NCBI GenBank assembly: GCA_947475445.1
Contig: CANJLC010000006.1
Location: forward strand, 1-64,000
Origin: Alphaproteobacteria bacterium
GTDB lineage: Bacteria; Pseudomonadota; Alphaproteobacteria; Micropepsales; Micropepsaceae
Length of the DNA stretch: 64,000 nucleotides
Direction: 5' to 3'
A program made the position numbers and the translations under genes. Below the pieces are notes generated by a model. That model did no database searches. It was not told the origin of the DNA and saw only the letters and a program-made list of their open reading frames with translations. Positions 45,358 to 58,815 of the stretch are shown here, piece after piece. How positions within the stretch are numbered: position 1 is the stretch's first letter; each line of letters starts with the position of its first letter.

Positions 45358-47895
45358 TCAGGCGTTCCGCAGCCGCGCCGCCGGGCGCGCCCGCAACGCC
45401 GCCAGGGCGCCCAACAGGCCGAAAAACAGGGTTGCGCCGCCGCCGCCTGCCACCGTCATTAACGCCGCAAAGGCGTCAAACTTGAAGTTGATGTTCAGGA
45501 TCTGCTCGGCGGCGATGGCAGCGGCCAGGCTTCCCGCCCCCAGCGCGATGATGCCGGTGGTCACACCCAAAAGCCCATATTCGGCGATATAGACCAGCGC
45601 GATCTGCAGCCGCGTGGCGCCCACCACCTTCAGCACCGTGGCGTCATACAATCTTGTCCGCGCGCCCGCGGCGATGGTTCCCGCCAGCACCAGAAGGCCC
45701 GCCAGGATGGTGACCAGGCTGGCGGCGCCGATGCCTTGCGCCAGCTGCTGCACCAGGCCGGTCACCTGCGCGATGGCGTCCTTCACCCGCACCGTCGAGA
45801 TGTTGGGATATTTGTCGGTGACGGCGGTGTACATGCGGTTTTCATCGGCCCCGTCCACCCGCACCGTGGCAAGGAAGGAATGGGGCGCCTTGTCGATCAC
45901 GCCCGGCGACAGCACCAGCACGAAATTCTGCCCGCCCGCCGTGAAGTCCACCTTGCGCAGGCTGGCGATGCGGCCCTCGATTTCGCGGCCCAGGACATTG
46001 AGCTTGAGGCTGTTGCCGATCTTCAGGCCTGCGCCGTCGGCCACTTCCTGGTCGAGCGAGATGAGGGTGGGGCCGGAATAATTTTCCGGCCACCATTCAC
46101 CCCTGGTGATCACGGTGCCGGGCGGCGGGGTGGTGGAATAGGTGATGCCGCGATCGCCATTCACCGCCCATTTGACGTTGCCCGCGATCTTGGCGTCCGC
46201 CGCCTTGACCCCGTTCAGCTCGGTAATCCGTCCACGGATCATTGGGGTGCGCTGGTAATCGGCGGCGCTGGCAAAGCTCTTGATGGTGCGGTCGAAATCC
46301 GCCACCTGGGCAGGCTGGATGTCGACAAAGAAAAAGCTGGGGGCGCGGGCAGGCAGCGCGTCCTGCACTTCGCCGGTGATGGAACGATCCAGCAGGATGA
46401 CGGTGGCCAGCAATGTCAGGCCCAGCCCCAGCGCCGTGATGACGCCGGCGGTGGCGGCGCCGGGCCTGGTCAAATCGCCCAGCGCCAGCCGCAGCAAGGG
46501 CGAGCGCGGACGCGGCAGCTTGTGCAAACCGCGTGTTACTCCTGCCGCCAGCAGGCGCAGCAGCAGCAGAACCGCGGCCGCGCCGCCCAAAAATTCCGCA
46601 GCAAACAGGGGCGAGGGCGCCAGCAGAAGCATCAGCGCCGCGATCACGAAAGCGGCAAGCCCGGCGGCGATCAGGTAGATGGCGGGTGATCGCGTGGCGG
46701 TGGGCGCCACAGTCTCGCGCAGCAGGCTGGCGGGCGGGATCGCCTGGGCCCGGCCCAGCGGCGGCACGGAAAAAAGAATGGCCGAGAGCAGGCCAAAGCC
46801 AGCCGCCAGCAGCAGCGGCGCGGGATAGATGCCCAGCTGCGGCGGCATGGGCAAACTGTCCTTGTAGAAATAGGCCACGGCGAATGGCGCCACCGCGCCG
46901 ATCAGCGCCCCGATCACGACGGCGGCAAGTGCAATCGCCATCACCTGCAGGAAAAAGACGAGAAAGACGGTCTGGCCGTCCGCGCCCAATGTCTTGAGGA
47001 TGGCGATGTCGAAACGCTTGCGGTCGAGAAAGGCGCTCACCGCCTCGCTGGCGCCGACCCCGCCCACACCCAGCGCCGTCAACCCGACCAGCGTGAGGAA
47101 CATGGCAACCTGTTCGACAAAGCGGCGGATGCCCGGCGCGGCATCGGTGCGGTCTCGGATCTGCCAGCCGGAATCGGGGAAGGCGCGTGCCGCATCCGCC
47201 TTGAAGCCTTCAATGGTCGTCGCGCCCTTGAAGGCGATGCGGTAATTGTAATTGATCAGGGAGTCCGCCCGCATCAATCCGGTGCCGGCCAGCGCCTTGT
47301 CCGACACCAGCACGTGCGGGCCCAGCGAAAAGCCGCTGGCAATGCGGTCAGGCTCGCTGGCGATCAGGCCCATGACGCGCATGGTGGCGTCGCCGATGCG
47401 GATCAAATCGCCGCGCGTCACATGCAGCCGGTCCAGCATGGTCTGTTCCACCGCCACGCCGCACACGCCGTCATCCTCGCAGGCCAGCACATCGGTGCGT
47501 TTCTGCTCCGGCGTGAAGCTGGGCTGGCCGAACAAAGGCCAGGCGCTGTCCACCGCCTTCAATTCCACCAGCTGGCGCTGCGCCTGTTTGCCCTCGCGCA
47601 GGGCATAGGCCATGGCGCGCATCGAAACGCTGTTGGAGACGCGGCCATGGGATTGGAAAAAGTCCATTTCCTTTTGGCTGGCCGGGCGATGCACCAGCTG
47701 CACCGAGACGTCGCCGCCCAGGAAAGTCTGGCCCTGGTCGCGCAAACCCGAGAGGAAGGATTCGCTCAGGGATTCCACGCTGGCGATGGAGGCCGTGCCC
47801 AGGAGCAGGCAGAGGAAGAAAATGCGAAAGCCCTTGATGCCGCCGCGGAGTTCGCGGCGCGCGAAAAGCCAGGCGCGGCGGACCTGCTTAAGCAA
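45358..47895 (-). CDS. ABC transporter permease, YbbP-like (FtsX/MacB fold)
   Basis: An 845-residue permease with ten predicted membrane segments: one near the N-terminus (FRIFFLCLLLGTASIASV), two FtsX domains, and a large periplasmic part between. KRFDIAILKTLGADGQTVF is the cytoplasmic coupling region. With the ATPase next to it it forms the YbbAP complex, thought to extract hydrophobic compounds from the membrane. TTG at 47895 overlaps the ATPase stop; it has no better start codon. Confidence 0.9.
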   Translation of the reverse strand: MLKQVRRAWLFARRELRGGIKGFRIFFLCLLLGTASIASVESLSESFLSGLRDQGQTFLGGDVSVQLVHRPASQKEMDFFQSHGRVSNSVSMRAMAYALREGKQAQRQLVELKAVDSAWPLFGQPSFTPEQKRTDVLACEDDGVCGVAVEQTMLDRLHVTRGDLIRIGDATMRVMGLIASEPDRIASGFSLGPHVLVSDKALAGTGLMRADSLINYNYRIAFKGATTIEGFKADAARAFPDSGWQIRDRTDAAPGIRRFVEQVAMFLTLVGLTALGVGGVGASEAVSAFLDRKRFDIAILKTLGADGQTVFLVFFLQVMAIALAAVVIGALIGAVAPFAVAYFYKDSLPMPPQLGIYPAPLLLAAGFGLLSAILFSVPPLGRAQAIPPASLLRETVAPTATRSPAIYLIAAGLAAFVIAALMLLLAPSPLFAAEFLGGAAAVLLLLRLLAAGVTRGLHKLPRPRSPLLRLALGDLTRPGAATAGVITALGLGLTLLATVILLDRSITGEVQDALPARAPSFFFVDIQPAQVADFDRTIKSFASAADYQRTPMIRGRITELNGVKAADAKIAGNVKWAVNGDRGITYSTTPPPGTVITRGEWWPENYSGPTLISLDQEVADGAGLKIGNSLKLNVLGREIEGRIASLRKVDFTAGGQNFVLVLSPGVIDKAPHSFLATVRVDGADENRMYTAVTDKYPNISTVRVKDAIAQVTGLVQQLAQGIGAASLVTILAGLLVLAGTIAAGARTRLYDATVLKVVGATRLQIALVYIAEYGLLGVTTGIIALGAGSLAAAIAAEQILNINFKFDAFAALMTVAGGGGATLFFGLLGALAALRARPAARLRNA

Positions 47896-48577
47896 GATTG
47901 TCCGACACAATTCTGCCGCTCCCGATCCGCACGATGCGCTGGCACCGCTTGGCCAGGCTTTCCTCATGCGTCACCAGGAACAGGGTTGCGCCGCGTTCGC
48001 CGTTCAGGCCGAACAGCAGGTCGGCGATAGCCGCGCCATTGGCGCTGTCCAGGTTGCCGGTGGGTTCATCGGCGAACAGCACTTCGGGGCGCGGCGCCAT
48101 GGCGCGGGCCAGCGCCACGCGCTGCTGCTCGCCGCCGGACAATTGGCCGGGATAATGCGTGGCGCGATCCGCCAACCCCACGGCCTTCAATTCCGCCGCC
48201 GCCCGGTCCCAGGCATCGTCCATGCCGGACAATTCCAGCGGCACGGCGACATTTTCCAGCGCCGTCATGGTGGGGATCAGGTGGAAAGACTGAAAGACGA
48301 TGCCGATCCGGCCGCGGCGGAAACGCGCCGCCGCATCTTCGCCCATGTTGGTAATGTCGGTGCCCGCCACCATGATGCGCCCGCTGGTGGGCCGTTCCAG
48401 GCCGGACGCCACCATCAAAAGCGAGGATTTGCCCGAGCCGGACGGACCGGTCAGCGCGATGGTCTGCCCTGCCGGCACGGTGAGGCTGACATCATTGAGG
48501 ATGTCCACCGGCCCGGCGCTGCTGGCCAGCCTGAGATGGACTTCTGATAGAGTAATGGCGGGCTGAAGATTCTGCAT
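47888..48577 (-). CDS. ABC transporter ATP-binding protein, YbbA-like
   Basis: A 229-residue MacB/LolD-type ATPase: Walker A TGPSGSGKSS, Q-loop IGIVFQSFHLIPTMTALENV, signature LSGGEQQRVALARA, Walker B VLFADEPTGNLD and His switch LVTHEES. It overlaps the permease start by 8 nt. It is divergent from the TesA-like esterase, as in the tesA-ybbAP arrangement of E. coli. Confidence 0.95.
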   Translation of the reverse strand: MQNLQPAITLSEVHLRLASSAGPVDILNDVSLTVPAGQTIALTGPSGSGKSSLLMVASGLERPTSGRIMVAGTDITNMGEDAAARFRRGRIGIVFQSFHLIPTMTALENVAVPLELSGMDDAWDRAAAELKAVGLADRATHYPGQLSGGEQQRVALARAMAPRPEVLFADEPTGNLDSANGAAIADLLFGLNGERGATLFLVTHEESLAKRCQRIVRIGSGRIVSDNLA

Positions 48578-48615
48578 CGGCTTTTGTTTAGCTCAAGAAA
48601 CCAGAACTGGCGATC

Positions 48616-49239
48616 ATGAGGCAGTGTTTCAAGCTTTTGCTGGCCCTTTTGCTGATGGGGGCGGCCCCCGTGACGGCAAAGCCGGTACGTATCCTTGCGC
48701 TGGGCACCAGCCTGACACAAGGCTATGGCCTGCCGCCGGGGACCGAATTCACCGTCCAGCTCCAGGCAGCCCTGAAGGCCGGGGGTGTGGATGCGGTGGT
48801 GGAAAATGCGGGGGTGTCGGGCGATACCTCGGCGGGCGGGCTGTCGCGGCTGGACTGGTCGCTGGCCAGCCATCCGGATGCCGCCATCATCGAGCTGGGC
48901 AGCAACGACATGCTGCGCGGCACGCCGCCGGCCGAAACGGAAAAAAATCTGCGCGCCATCCTGACAAGGCTGCAAAAGGAGCATGTCGCGGTGCTTCTGA
49001 CGGGAATGCGCGCCCAGCGCAACCTGGGGCCGGATTATGTCAGGCAGTTCGATGCCATCTATCCGAAGCTGGCGAAGGATTATAAAGTCACTTTCTATCC
49101 CTTCATGCTGGATGGCGTGGCGCTCAATCCCAAACTCAACCAGGCCGACGGCATGCATCCCAACCCGGCCGGGGTGAAGGTTCTTGTCGCGCGCATCCTG
49201 CCCTTCGTGAAAAAGACATTGGCGGGAGTGAAACCGTAA
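48616..49239 (+). CDS. tesA: GDSL-family arylesterase/lysophospholipase, TesA-like
   Basis: A 207-residue exported esterase with signal peptide (FKLLLALLLMGAAPVTA). SGNH blocks are present: ALGTSLTQGYGL (Ser), ENAGVSGDTSAGG (Gly), IIELGSNDMLRG (Asn) and DGMHPNPAG (Asp/His). It acts in the periplasm on acyl esters or lysolipids. Divergent from ybbAP. The stop overlaps the murJ start (TAATG). Confidence 0.93.
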   Translation: MRQCFKLLLALLLMGAAPVTAKPVRILALGTSLTQGYGLPPGTEFTVQLQAALKAGGVDAVVENAGVSGDTSAGGLSRLDWSLASHPDAAIIELGSNDMLRGTPPAETEKNLRAILTRLQKEHVAVLLTGMRAQRNLGPDYVRQFDAIYPKLAKDYKVTFYPFMLDGVALNPKLNQADGMHPNPAGVKVLVARILPFVKKTLAGVKP

Positions 49240-50759
49240 TGTGGCGGCGGCTGCTTTCGGTGGGCGGCTTCACGCTGGCCTCGCGCGTCACCGGCTTTGT
49301 CCGCGACACGCTGCTGGCCTGGACGCTGGGCAGCGGCATCCAGTCGGACGCTTTCTTTGTCGCGTTCCTGTTTCCCAATTATTTCCGCGCCATTTTCGGG
49401 GAGGGCACCATCAACCCCGCTTTCCTGCCGCGCTATGCCGCCCTGCATGCCAGGGGCGAGCATCAGGCCGCGGCGCGATTTGCCGATGCGGTGTTCGCCT
49501 GGCAGATGGCGGCGCAGATCGTGCTGCTGGTGCTGGCGATGATTTTCATGCCGGGCATCATCCATCTGCTGGCGCCGGGCTTTGCCGCCGATCCGGCGCA
49601 GTTCGACCTGACCGTGTCGCTGGCCCGGGTGACATTTCCGTACCTGATTTTGACTTTGGTGGCGGTGCAGCTTTCCGCCATGTTGAACGCGGTGGAAAAA
49701 TTCTGGGCCGCGGCGGCCTGGTCGAACCTGCTCAACCTTTCCATGATCGCCACGCTGGTGGCGTGGCGCTGGTTTCCCGACGCGGCCTATGCGGCAGCCT
49801 GGGGCGTGCTGCTGGGCGGCGTGGCGCAGCTGGTCTTCATCCTGCGGGCGGGCGCGCGCGAAGGCCTGTGGCTGAAACTCTCCTGGCCGCGCTGGACGCC
49901 GCAGATAAAGGAATTCTTCATCGCATTCGGCGCGGTGACTTTCGGCGCCGCCAGCGTGGTGATCGCGCCTTTCATCGACACCATCCTGGCCAGCTATCTC
50001 GCCAGCGGCAGCCGTACCGCGCTCTATTATGCCGACCGCATCAACCAGTTGCCGCTGGGCGTGCTGGGCATTGCCCTGGGCACGGTGCTGCTGCCGCAAA
50101 TGTCCACATTGCTGGCCAAGGGTGATCATGCCGGATCGCATGCGGCGCAGAACAAGGCGGCGGCGGCCAGCCTGTTACTGACCTTGCCTTTCGCCGCCGT
50201 GTTCATCGTCATTCCCGGCACCATCATGCGCGCCGTGTTTGCGCATGGCGCCTTCGATGTCGAGGCCGCGACCTTGGCGGCCACGGCGCTGGCGGCCTAT
50301 GGCTTTGGCCTTCCCGCCATGGCGCTGGTGCGCATCGTCGCTTCCACCTTTTACGCCCGGCACGACACCGCCACCCCGGCCTGGGCCACGGTGATCGCCA
50401 TTGTTTCCAACATCGTGCTGAAAATGATTTTTGTCTGGGGCTTTGGCTGGGGCCTGGCGGGTATCGCGCTGGGCACGGCGCTGGGAGCCTGGATCAATGT
50501 CGGCATCCTCACCTGGATGGGGCGCAGCCGCGCCCTGCTGGCGATTGAACGCGCCTTTGTTGGCGCGCTGCCGCCGGTGCTGGCGGCGGCCATCGCGGCT
50601 GGCGGCGGCGCCTGGGCCGGGGCAACGCTGGCCGCGCCGCTGATGGTGGGGCCAATGTCCGATGTCGCGGCGCTGCTGGGCGCGATGGTTGTCAGCATCG
50701 CCGCCTATGGCGCGGTGGTGGTGATGTTTCGCGGGAAGCTGCCGCTTCTGTCCCGATGA
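49239..50759 (+). CDS. murJ: Lipid II flippase MurJ
   Basis: MurJ flips lipid II across the inner membrane for peptidoglycan synthesis. The 506-residue protein has 14 predicted membrane segments of the MOP superfamily and the MviN hallmarks: SRVTGFVRDTLLAW, FRAIFGEGTINPAFLP and YYADRINQLPLGVLGIALGT. It overlaps tesA and thpR, an arrangement that suggests one envelope/RNA unit, though no functional link to thpR is known. Confidence 0.97.
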   Translation: MWRRLLSVGGFTLASRVTGFVRDTLLAWTLGSGIQSDAFFVAFLFPNYFRAIFGEGTINPAFLPRYAALHARGEHQAAARFADAVFAWQMAAQIVLLVLAMIFMPGIIHLLAPGFAADPAQFDLTVSLARVTFPYLILTLVAVQLSAMLNAVEKFWAAAAWSNLLNLSMIATLVAWRWFPDAAYAAAWGVLLGGVAQLVFILRAGAREGLWLKLSWPRWTPQIKEFFIAFGAVTFGAASVVIAPFIDTILASYLASGSRTALYYADRINQLPLGVLGIALGTVLLPQMSTLLAKGDHAGSHAAQNKAAAASLLLTLPFAAVFIVIPGTIMRAVFAHGAFDVEAATLAATALAAYGFGLPAMALVRIVASTFYARHDTATPAWATVIAIVSNIVLKMIFVWGFGWGLAGIALGTALGAWINVGILTWMGRSRALLAIERAFVGALPPVLAAAIAAGGGAWAGATLAAPLMVGPMSDVAALLGAMVVSIAAYGAVVVMFRGKLPLLSR

Positions 50760-51310
50760 GGCTGTTCGCCGCCCTGGCGCTGCCCGACGCGGTGGCGCAA
50801 AGCCTGTTGCTGATCCAGGGCGGCGTGCCGGGGGCGCGCTGGCAGACGCGCGAGCAACTCCATTTGACCTTGCGTTTCATCGGCGAGGTGGATGGCGCAA
50901 CCGCTGCGGCGCTGGACGACGCGCTGGCGGGCATCCGGGCGCCGGCATTCGAAATGCAGCTGCATGCGGTGGGACAGTTCGGCAACAAGCAGCCGCACAG
51001 CCTGTGGGCGGCGGCGCGCCCCAACCAAGCGCTGGATCATCTGCAGCGCAAGGTGGACGCCGCCATACGCCGGGTGGGCCAACCCCAGGACCAGCACAAA
51101 TTCCTGCCCCATGTGACGCTGGCGCGGCTGCGCCATCCCGACACGGAAAAAGTTACGGACTGGCTCAGCTATCATGCGCTTTATACCAGCGCCGAATTCA
51201 CCGTCGGCGCGTTTCATCTGTATTCCAGCCGCCTGACCAGCGATGGCAGCGTCTATGCCATAGAGCAGGATTACCCCTTGGAGGGCTATTATGAAGAAGC
51301 TGACGATTGA
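50756..51310 (+). CDS. thpR: RNA 2',3'-cyclic phosphodiesterase
   Basis: A 184-residue member of the LigT/2H family with both catalytic HxTx motifs, HLTL (His36) and HVTL (His119). It opens 2',3'-cyclic phosphates on RNA ends. ATGA overlap with murJ upstream; its 3' end overlaps the phhB start by 20 nt. Confidence 0.94.
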   Translation: MRLFAALALPDAVAQSLLLIQGGVPGARWQTREQLHLTLRFIGEVDGATAAALDDALAGIRAPAFEMQLHAVGQFGNKQPHSLWAAARPNQALDHLQRKVDAAIRRVGQPQDQHKFLPHVTLARLRHPDTEKVTDWLSYHALYTSAEFTVGAFHLYSSRLTSDGSVYAIEQDYPLEGYYEEADD

Positions 51311-51599
51311 AGAACTCAAATCCGCCCTGAAGCGGCTGCCGGACTGGCATCTGGCCAAGGACCGCGAGGCCATCGCGCGCAAATTCCAGTTCGTGGATTT
51401 TGACGCCGCCTTCGCCTTCATGACGCGCTGCGCCCTGCTGGCGGCCAAGATGGATCACCATCCCGAATGGTTTAACGTCTACAATAAGGTGGATGTGACC
51501 CTGTCCACGCATGATGCGGGAGGCGTGACGCAGAAAGATATCGATCTCGCTACCGCCATGGATGGATATGCGGCGATGATGGGAAATCGTTCCGCGTGA
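51291..51599 (+). CDS. phhB: Pterin-4a-carbinolamine dehydratase
   Basis: The 102-residue protein carries the active-site motif [15 protein letters not shown] with the catalytic His pair, which dehydrates 4a-hydroxytetrahydropterin in phenylalanine hydroxylase recycling. No phenylalanine hydroxylase gene lies nearby. Its ATG is inside the last codons of thpR, and its stop abuts the acs stop on the other strand. Confidence 0.94.
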   Translation: MKKLTIEELKSALKRLPDWHLAKDREAIARKFQFVDFDAAFAFMTRCALLAAKMDHHPEWFNVYNKVDVTLSTHDAGGVTQKDIDLATAMDGYAAMMGNRSA

Positions 51600-53534
<1,935 letters not shown>

Positions 53535-53605
53535 GGCAGCTCTCTTAAGATTGGGGTGGGAATGGTGCTATGGTCGGGGCGGCATAATCAAGAGTTCCGC
53601 CCGTC

Positions 53606-54352
53606 ATGCAGCTGCAGCTTTCCACCTGGCCCGAGGTCGAAGCCTATCTGGCCAAATCGAAGGCAATATTGATCCCCATCGGCTCAACCGAGCAGCACGG
53701 ACCCAACGGTCTGTTGGGTACGGACGCCCTGTGCCCGGAGATTATTTCGCGCCGGGCAGGGGATGAGGCCGGAATATTGGTCGGTCCCACCTTCAATGTC
53801 GGACAGGCGCAGCATCACATGGGCTTTGCCGGGACCATCACCCTGCGGCCCTCCACCATCATCGCGGCGATGATGGACTGGGCCCAGAGCCTGACCCATC
53901 ACGGTTTCGAGCGCATCTACTGGCTGAACGGCCATGGCGGCAACATCGCCACCATCACGGCGGCTTTTTCCGAGATGTATCACGGCGTCAGTTTTGCCGG
54001 GGCGGGGGACAACAAGCCGCCGCTGCGCAATCATTTGCGCAACTGGTGGGAATTGGCGGGCGTGATGGATTTGTGCCGGTCGCTTTTTCCCGTGGGCGAG
54101 GGCAGCCATGCCACGCCCTCGGAAGTGTCGGTGACCTGGGCCGGCTATCCGCAAGTGGCAAGCAGCGTGGCGATGAGCCCCAAGATCGCGCCCACCGGCC
54201 CCATCCTGGATGCCGCGGATTATCGACGCCGCTTTCCCGATGGCCGCATCGGCTCCGATCCGTCCCAGGCCAGCGTGGAAGCTGGGGAAAAGATCGTGGC
54301 GGCAGCCGTGAAGGGCGTTATCGCCGAGTTCCAGAGCTTTGCGGCCAGTTGA
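53606..54352 (+). CDS. Creatininase-family amidohydrolase
   Basis: The 248-residue protein has the family's metal-binding motifs: PIGSTEQHGPNGLLGTDA (Glu, His, Asp) and WLNGHGGN, plus GEGSHATPSEVS. Members include creatinine amidohydrolase and the MftE/ArfB groups. No mycofactocin or riboflavin genes lie nearby, so the substrate is open. It precedes the TPP riboswitch and thiC by only 12 nt and seems to have its own promoter. Confidence 0.88.
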   Translation: MQLQLSTWPEVEAYLAKSKAILIPIGSTEQHGPNGLLGTDALCPEIISRRAGDEAGILVGPTFNVGQAQHHMGFAGTITLRPSTIIAAMMDWAQSLTHHGFERIYWLNGHGGNIATITAAFSEMYHGVSFAGAGDNKPPLRNHLRNWWELAGVMDLCRSLFPVGEGSHATPSEVSVTWAGYPQVASSVAMSPKIAPTGPILDAADYRRRFPDGRIGSDPSQASVEAGEKIVAAAVKGVIAEFQSFAAS

Positions 54353-54364
54353 GAATTGATTGCG

Positions 54365-56575
<2,211 letters not shown>

Positions 56576-56676
56576 GACCTGTTGAAATCGGCTCGCAATG
56601 TGCGTCTTCGCACGGTTCCCGTGGAACCAATTGCCGGGTTCCCGGTTCTATGCTCGGAAGAACATGGAGAGTTTTT

Positions 56677-56937
56677 ATGAACAAGATAGCTATTGGACTG
56701 ATTGGTGCTTCGGCCCTCATTTTGGCGGGTTGCGGTTCAACTCCCGGTGAACGCGGCCTTTCCGGTGCGGCAGTTGGTGCTGCCGGCGGTGCGGTTATCG
56801 GCGCGATGGCCGGTAATCCGGGCATGGGCGCTGCGGCCGGCGCCGTTGCCGGTGGCGTGGTGGGTGCTGCCACCAGCCCCTGCGACGTCAACCTGGATGG
56901 CGGCCGTGGTTGCCGCGACCAGCGCAACGGCCGCTAA
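56677..56937 (+). CDS. Glycine-zipper lipoprotein, 86 aa
   Basis: MNKIAIGLIGASALILAGCGS has a lipobox (LAGC), and residues 30-70 are Gly/Ala-rich with repeated GAAxGAVxGAM units, the pattern of glycine-zipper outer-membrane proteins. ATG at 56677 follows a fair ggagag site. Such small proteins sit in the envelope and often respond to stress. It is followed by a strong terminator. Confidence 0.85.
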   Translation: MNKIAIGLIGASALILAGCGSTPGERGLSGAAVGAAGGAVIGAMAGNPGMGAAAGAVAGGVVGAATSPCDVNLDGGRGCRDQRNGR

Positions 56938-56961
56938 CAGCGGCTCGGTGCTTGAAACAGG

Positions 56962-56997
56962 AACGGCGGGTGCAGCGATGCACCCGCCGTTTTTTAT
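56962..56997 (+). terminator. Intrinsic terminator after the glycine-zipper gene
   Basis: Stem aacggcgggtgca (56962-56974) with tgcacccgccgtt (56979-56991), loop gcga, followed by ttttatt. It also faces the end of the converging minus-strand barrel gene. Confidence 0.9.
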
Positions 56998-57006
56998 TGG
57001 CATTAC

Positions 57007-57795
57007 TTATTGAAAGAGCCGGTGGGGTCCCGTCAGGTCGCTGATGAACATCAGCTTGACGGCCAGGTCGGTGGCCCCCTTCGACAGGCCAAAGCCCACA
57101 CCCGTTTCCACCGAGATGGGAAGGCCACTGTAATCGACCACCGCCCAGAGGCTGTGGGATTGCTGGTCTTGCGGCAGGAAGCCGCGCAGCTGGCCGAAAT
57201 CGGAATAGGTTTCCGCCGCGATGGTCCAGGTCGGATTGATCGCATAATCGAGCCGCGCCGCCGGCACGAACTCAAGGCCGCCAATGCCGCCCTTGTAGGT
57301 GTTGTCGATGATGGGATTGAGGGTGAAGCTGACGCCATTGTCCCAGCGATAGCCGATGATGGGACGGATCTCGCCGGTATTGACCTGGGTGTCCCAGCTT
57401 TTCTCGTTCCAGCTGAATTCGAAATTCACGCCGTAATAGAAATGCTTTTCCTCGTTATGCGGCTGCACGAACAGGGCGCGCAGCTTGAAGCCGTTGAAGC
57501 TCCAGCCAAGGTTCGAGGAGTTGGAGTAAAGCGGCAGGTACAGCCCAGCCTCGAACCAGTCATTCACGCCCAGCGCCCATTCGATCACGCTGCTGTAGGA
57601 TCCGTCATCCAGCACGGCGCCGGGATAGTCCGGGGTCTTGAAGCCGTTGACGGAATAGGAATTGTGCCAGGTCAGCCCGATCTCGCCGGGCGCCACGACC
57701 TCGCCCGTATAAACCTGGATTTCATCGGTGACGGCAAAGGCGGCGCTGCCGGACGCCAGCAACAGCGCCGCGGCTAGAGCGAGTTTCATTCGCAT
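57007..57795 (-). CDS. Putative outer-membrane beta-barrel protein
   Basis: A 262-residue protein with signal peptide (MKLALAAALLLASGSAAFA) and a body of alternating hydrophobic/polar strands rich in Tyr and Trp (GLTWHNSYSV, YYGVNFEFSW, IIGYRWDNGVSF). The family is not recognised. The ATG at 57795 has gggga at good spacing; an ATG two codons later is possible. It is divergent from cytochrome b561, and a Fur-like sequence lies between them. Confidence 0.7.
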   Translation of the reverse strand: MRMKLALAAALLLASGSAAFAVTDEIQVYTGEVVAPGEIGLTWHNSYSVNGFKTPDYPGAVLDDGSYSSVIEWALGVNDWFEAGLYLPLYSNSSNLGWSFNGFKLRALFVQPHNEEKHFYYGVNFEFSWNEKSWDTQVNTGEIRPIIGYRWDNGVSFTLNPIIDNTYKGGIGGLEFVPAARLDYAINPTWTIAAETYSDFGQLRGFLPQDQQSHSLWAVVDYSGLPISVETGVGFGLSKGATDLAVKLMFISDLTGPHRLFQ

Positions 57796-57861
57796 CGTGA
57801 GGTTCCCCAGTTTTGCTATGTGTAGCGCGGCTTGCCGCCAACTACACGCCCCAAGATTGCG

Positions 57862-57880
57862 GATGATAACGATTCGCATT
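57862..57880. promoter_or_regulatory. Weak Fur-box-like sequence
   Basis: The 19 nt gatgataacgattcgcatt in the divergent barrel/cytochrome b561 gap match the classic Fur box at about 10 of 19 positions in either orientation. The surrounding stretch is AT-rich. This is a weak call. Confidence 0.25.
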
Positions 57881-57994
57881 TGATCTGGCGCAACAGGCGA
57901 TCATTACAAATAGTTATGTTTCACGGGACCGGCGACTCCAGTTCATTGTGCCGGCTAGAGTCGGGCTTCACGCCCCAATATTGCGGAGAAACTC

Positions 57995-58543
57995 ATGGCA
58001 CTCACCAAGGCGCCCGGATACGGCATGACTGCCAAAGTGCTGCATTGGGGGATATTTGCCCTGCTCGCGATCCAGTACGCGATCGGCTCCTTCATGCCCC
58101 ATATCGGGCGGCGCACCCTGGATGAAGGCCTGGTCGCCTGGCATTTCGTGGTGGGCGGCATCATCCTGTTTGTCATCGTCATCCGCCTGGTCTGGCGCCT
58201 GCTTCATCCCGTCCCGTACTTGCCGACCATGGCGCCATGGGAGCGCGTGGCTTCCGGCATCACCCATTGGAGCCTGTATGGCCTGGTCATCGCCATGACG
58301 CTGCTGGGTTGGGCGGCGACCAACGCCCGTGGATGGGAAGTGCCCCTGTTTGGCCTGGTCAATCTTCCGCATATCGCCCCCAACGGCTCCGAATGGGGCC
58401 ACGAGGCCGGGGACATCCATAATTTTCTTGTCTATGTCCTGCTGGCCTTCGTTGCGCTGCATGTCGCCGGCGCGCTCTATCACTATTTCGTGAAGCGGGA
58501 CGGGGTTGTGGCGCGCATGCTGTTCGCGCCCCCGCCGGATTGA
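57995..58543 (+). CDS. cybB: Cytochrome b561 family protein
   Basis: A 182-residue membrane protein with four helices and paired heme His residues (KVLHWGIFALL, AWHFVVGG, DIHNFLVYVLLAFVALHVAGALYHYF). Bacterial CybB moves electrons between quinol and superoxide or other acceptors. ATG at 57995 follows gcggag. Its neighbours do not fix its role. Confidence 0.9.
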   Translation: MALTKAPGYGMTAKVLHWGIFALLAIQYAIGSFMPHIGRRTLDEGLVAWHFVVGGIILFVIVIRLVWRLLHPVPYLPTMAPWERVASGITHWSLYGLVIAMTLLGWAATNARGWEVPLFGLVNLPHIAPNGSEWGHEAGDIHNFLVYVLLAFVALHVAGALYHYFVKRDGVVARMLFAPPPD

Positions 58544-58547
58544 TCCT

Positions 58548-58805
58548 TCACCGGGTCCTGCCGCTGATGGCGTGATAGGTGTACAGCACCAGCACAGCCC
58601 CGATCACCGCCACGAACATCGACACGAAGAAATTCGCGTCGCCATACTCAAATCCGGTGAGATGGCGGAAAATGAATCCGCCCACCAGCGCGCCTGCCAG
58701 GCCCAGCGCGGTGTTGACCATGCAGCCTTCGCCACGCCGGGTGACGATCTTGCTGGCAAGCCAGCCGGTCAGCGCCCCGAAAATGATCCAGCCCAGAATA
58801 TCCAT
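58548..58805 (-). CDS. GlsB/YeaQ/YmgE family membrane protein
   Basis: An 85-residue protein with three membrane segments and the family pattern GWIIFGALTGWLASKI, then GCMVNTALGLAGALVGGFIF. These small stress-linked proteins are of unknown function. It is only 10 nt downstream of the transporter gene on the same strand and converges with cybB. Confidence 0.9.
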   Translation of the reverse strand: MDILGWIIFGALTGWLASKIVTRRGEGCMVNTALGLAGALVGGFIFRHLTGFEYGDANFFVSMFVAVIGAVLVLYTYHAISGRTR

Positions 58806-58815
58806 CGTTTCTATC

